Source: Anaerolineaceae bacterium
GTDB taxonomy: Bacteria; Chloroflexota; Anaerolineae; Anaerolineales; Anaerolineaceae
Length of the DNA stretch: 5,252 nt
NCBI GenBank assembly: GCA_011620445.1
Contig: WOZB01000098.1
Coordinates: forward strand, 1-5,252
Direction of reading: 5' to 3'
Part shown: piece after piece, positions 5,239 through 5,252 of the stretch
How positions within the stretch are numbered: position 1 is the first letter of the stretch
Layout: the number at the start of each line of letters is the position of its first letter
Made by a program: the position numbers and the translations under genes
The notes under the pieces: model-generated
Told to the model about the DNA's origin: nothing
What the model saw: the letters and a program-made list of their open reading frames with translations, nothing else
Databases searched by the model: none

Positions 5239-5252
5239 GTGTGAGCTCAGAA

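Noticed and set aside
1..5252. CRISPR arrays, tRNA/rRNA genes, insertion sequences
   Set aside because: I found no direct repeat arrays, no tRNA-like cloverleaf, no transposase and no terminal inverted repeats; the recurring TGC-rich patches are ferredoxin cysteine codons.

Overview
The window looks like part of a strictly anaerobic bacterial genome. It has about 50% GC, bacterial Shine-Dalgarno sites (one complements the 16S 3' end over 11 bases) and a classic intrinsic terminator. The gene content is almost entirely iron-sulfur redox proteins. An Anaerolineae-type Chloroflexota or another anaerobic bacterium is my guess; nothing here proves the phylum.

Region 1-4785 is one tightly packed plus-strand operon that enters from the left edge. 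In order it encodes: the C-terminal part of an HdrC-like protein carrying an HdrA-type double [4Fe-4S] tail (2-508); an MvhD/FlpD-family [2Fe-2S] subunit (505-948); two iron-sulfur proteins with parallel architectures, one FrhB/FdhB-like (941-1894) and one AsrA/hydrogenase-beta-like (1905-2927); an AsrB/PyrK-type FAD, NAD(P) and [2Fe-2S] reductase (2920-3777); and a FwdF/MvhB-like polyferredoxin (3786-4778). Three of the five gene junctions overlap by 4-8 bases and the other two are gaps of 8-10 bases. The operon ends in a 12-bp hairpin followed by a T run (4786-4817).

The set matches the FlxABCD-HdrABC type of NAD(P)H dehydrogenase/heterodisulfide reductase-like complex described in anaerobic bacteria, with a polyferredoxin added. 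The inferred working model is as follows. The FAD/NAD subunit exchanges electrons with NAD(P)H. The two dicluster proteins carry them to the MvhD-like subunit, which docks on the Hdr core. The Hdr core (its flavin subunit HdrA and catalytic subunit HdrB presumably lie upstream, out of view) would bifurcate or confurcate electrons between ferredoxin and a disulfide or other acceptor. The polyferredoxin would be a wire or electron store. Substrate and direction cannot be read from this window.

Region 4818-5252 is a separate transcription unit with one small unrecognised protein (4857-5222). It has a short hydrophobic N-terminus and a basic soluble domain. Its start is problematic: the only well-placed SD and ATG lead into a four-codon frame that stops, so the gene has a TTG start, a leader peptide or a frameshift. 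A weak promoter may overlap the terminator just upstream, and a hairpin follows the stop codon.
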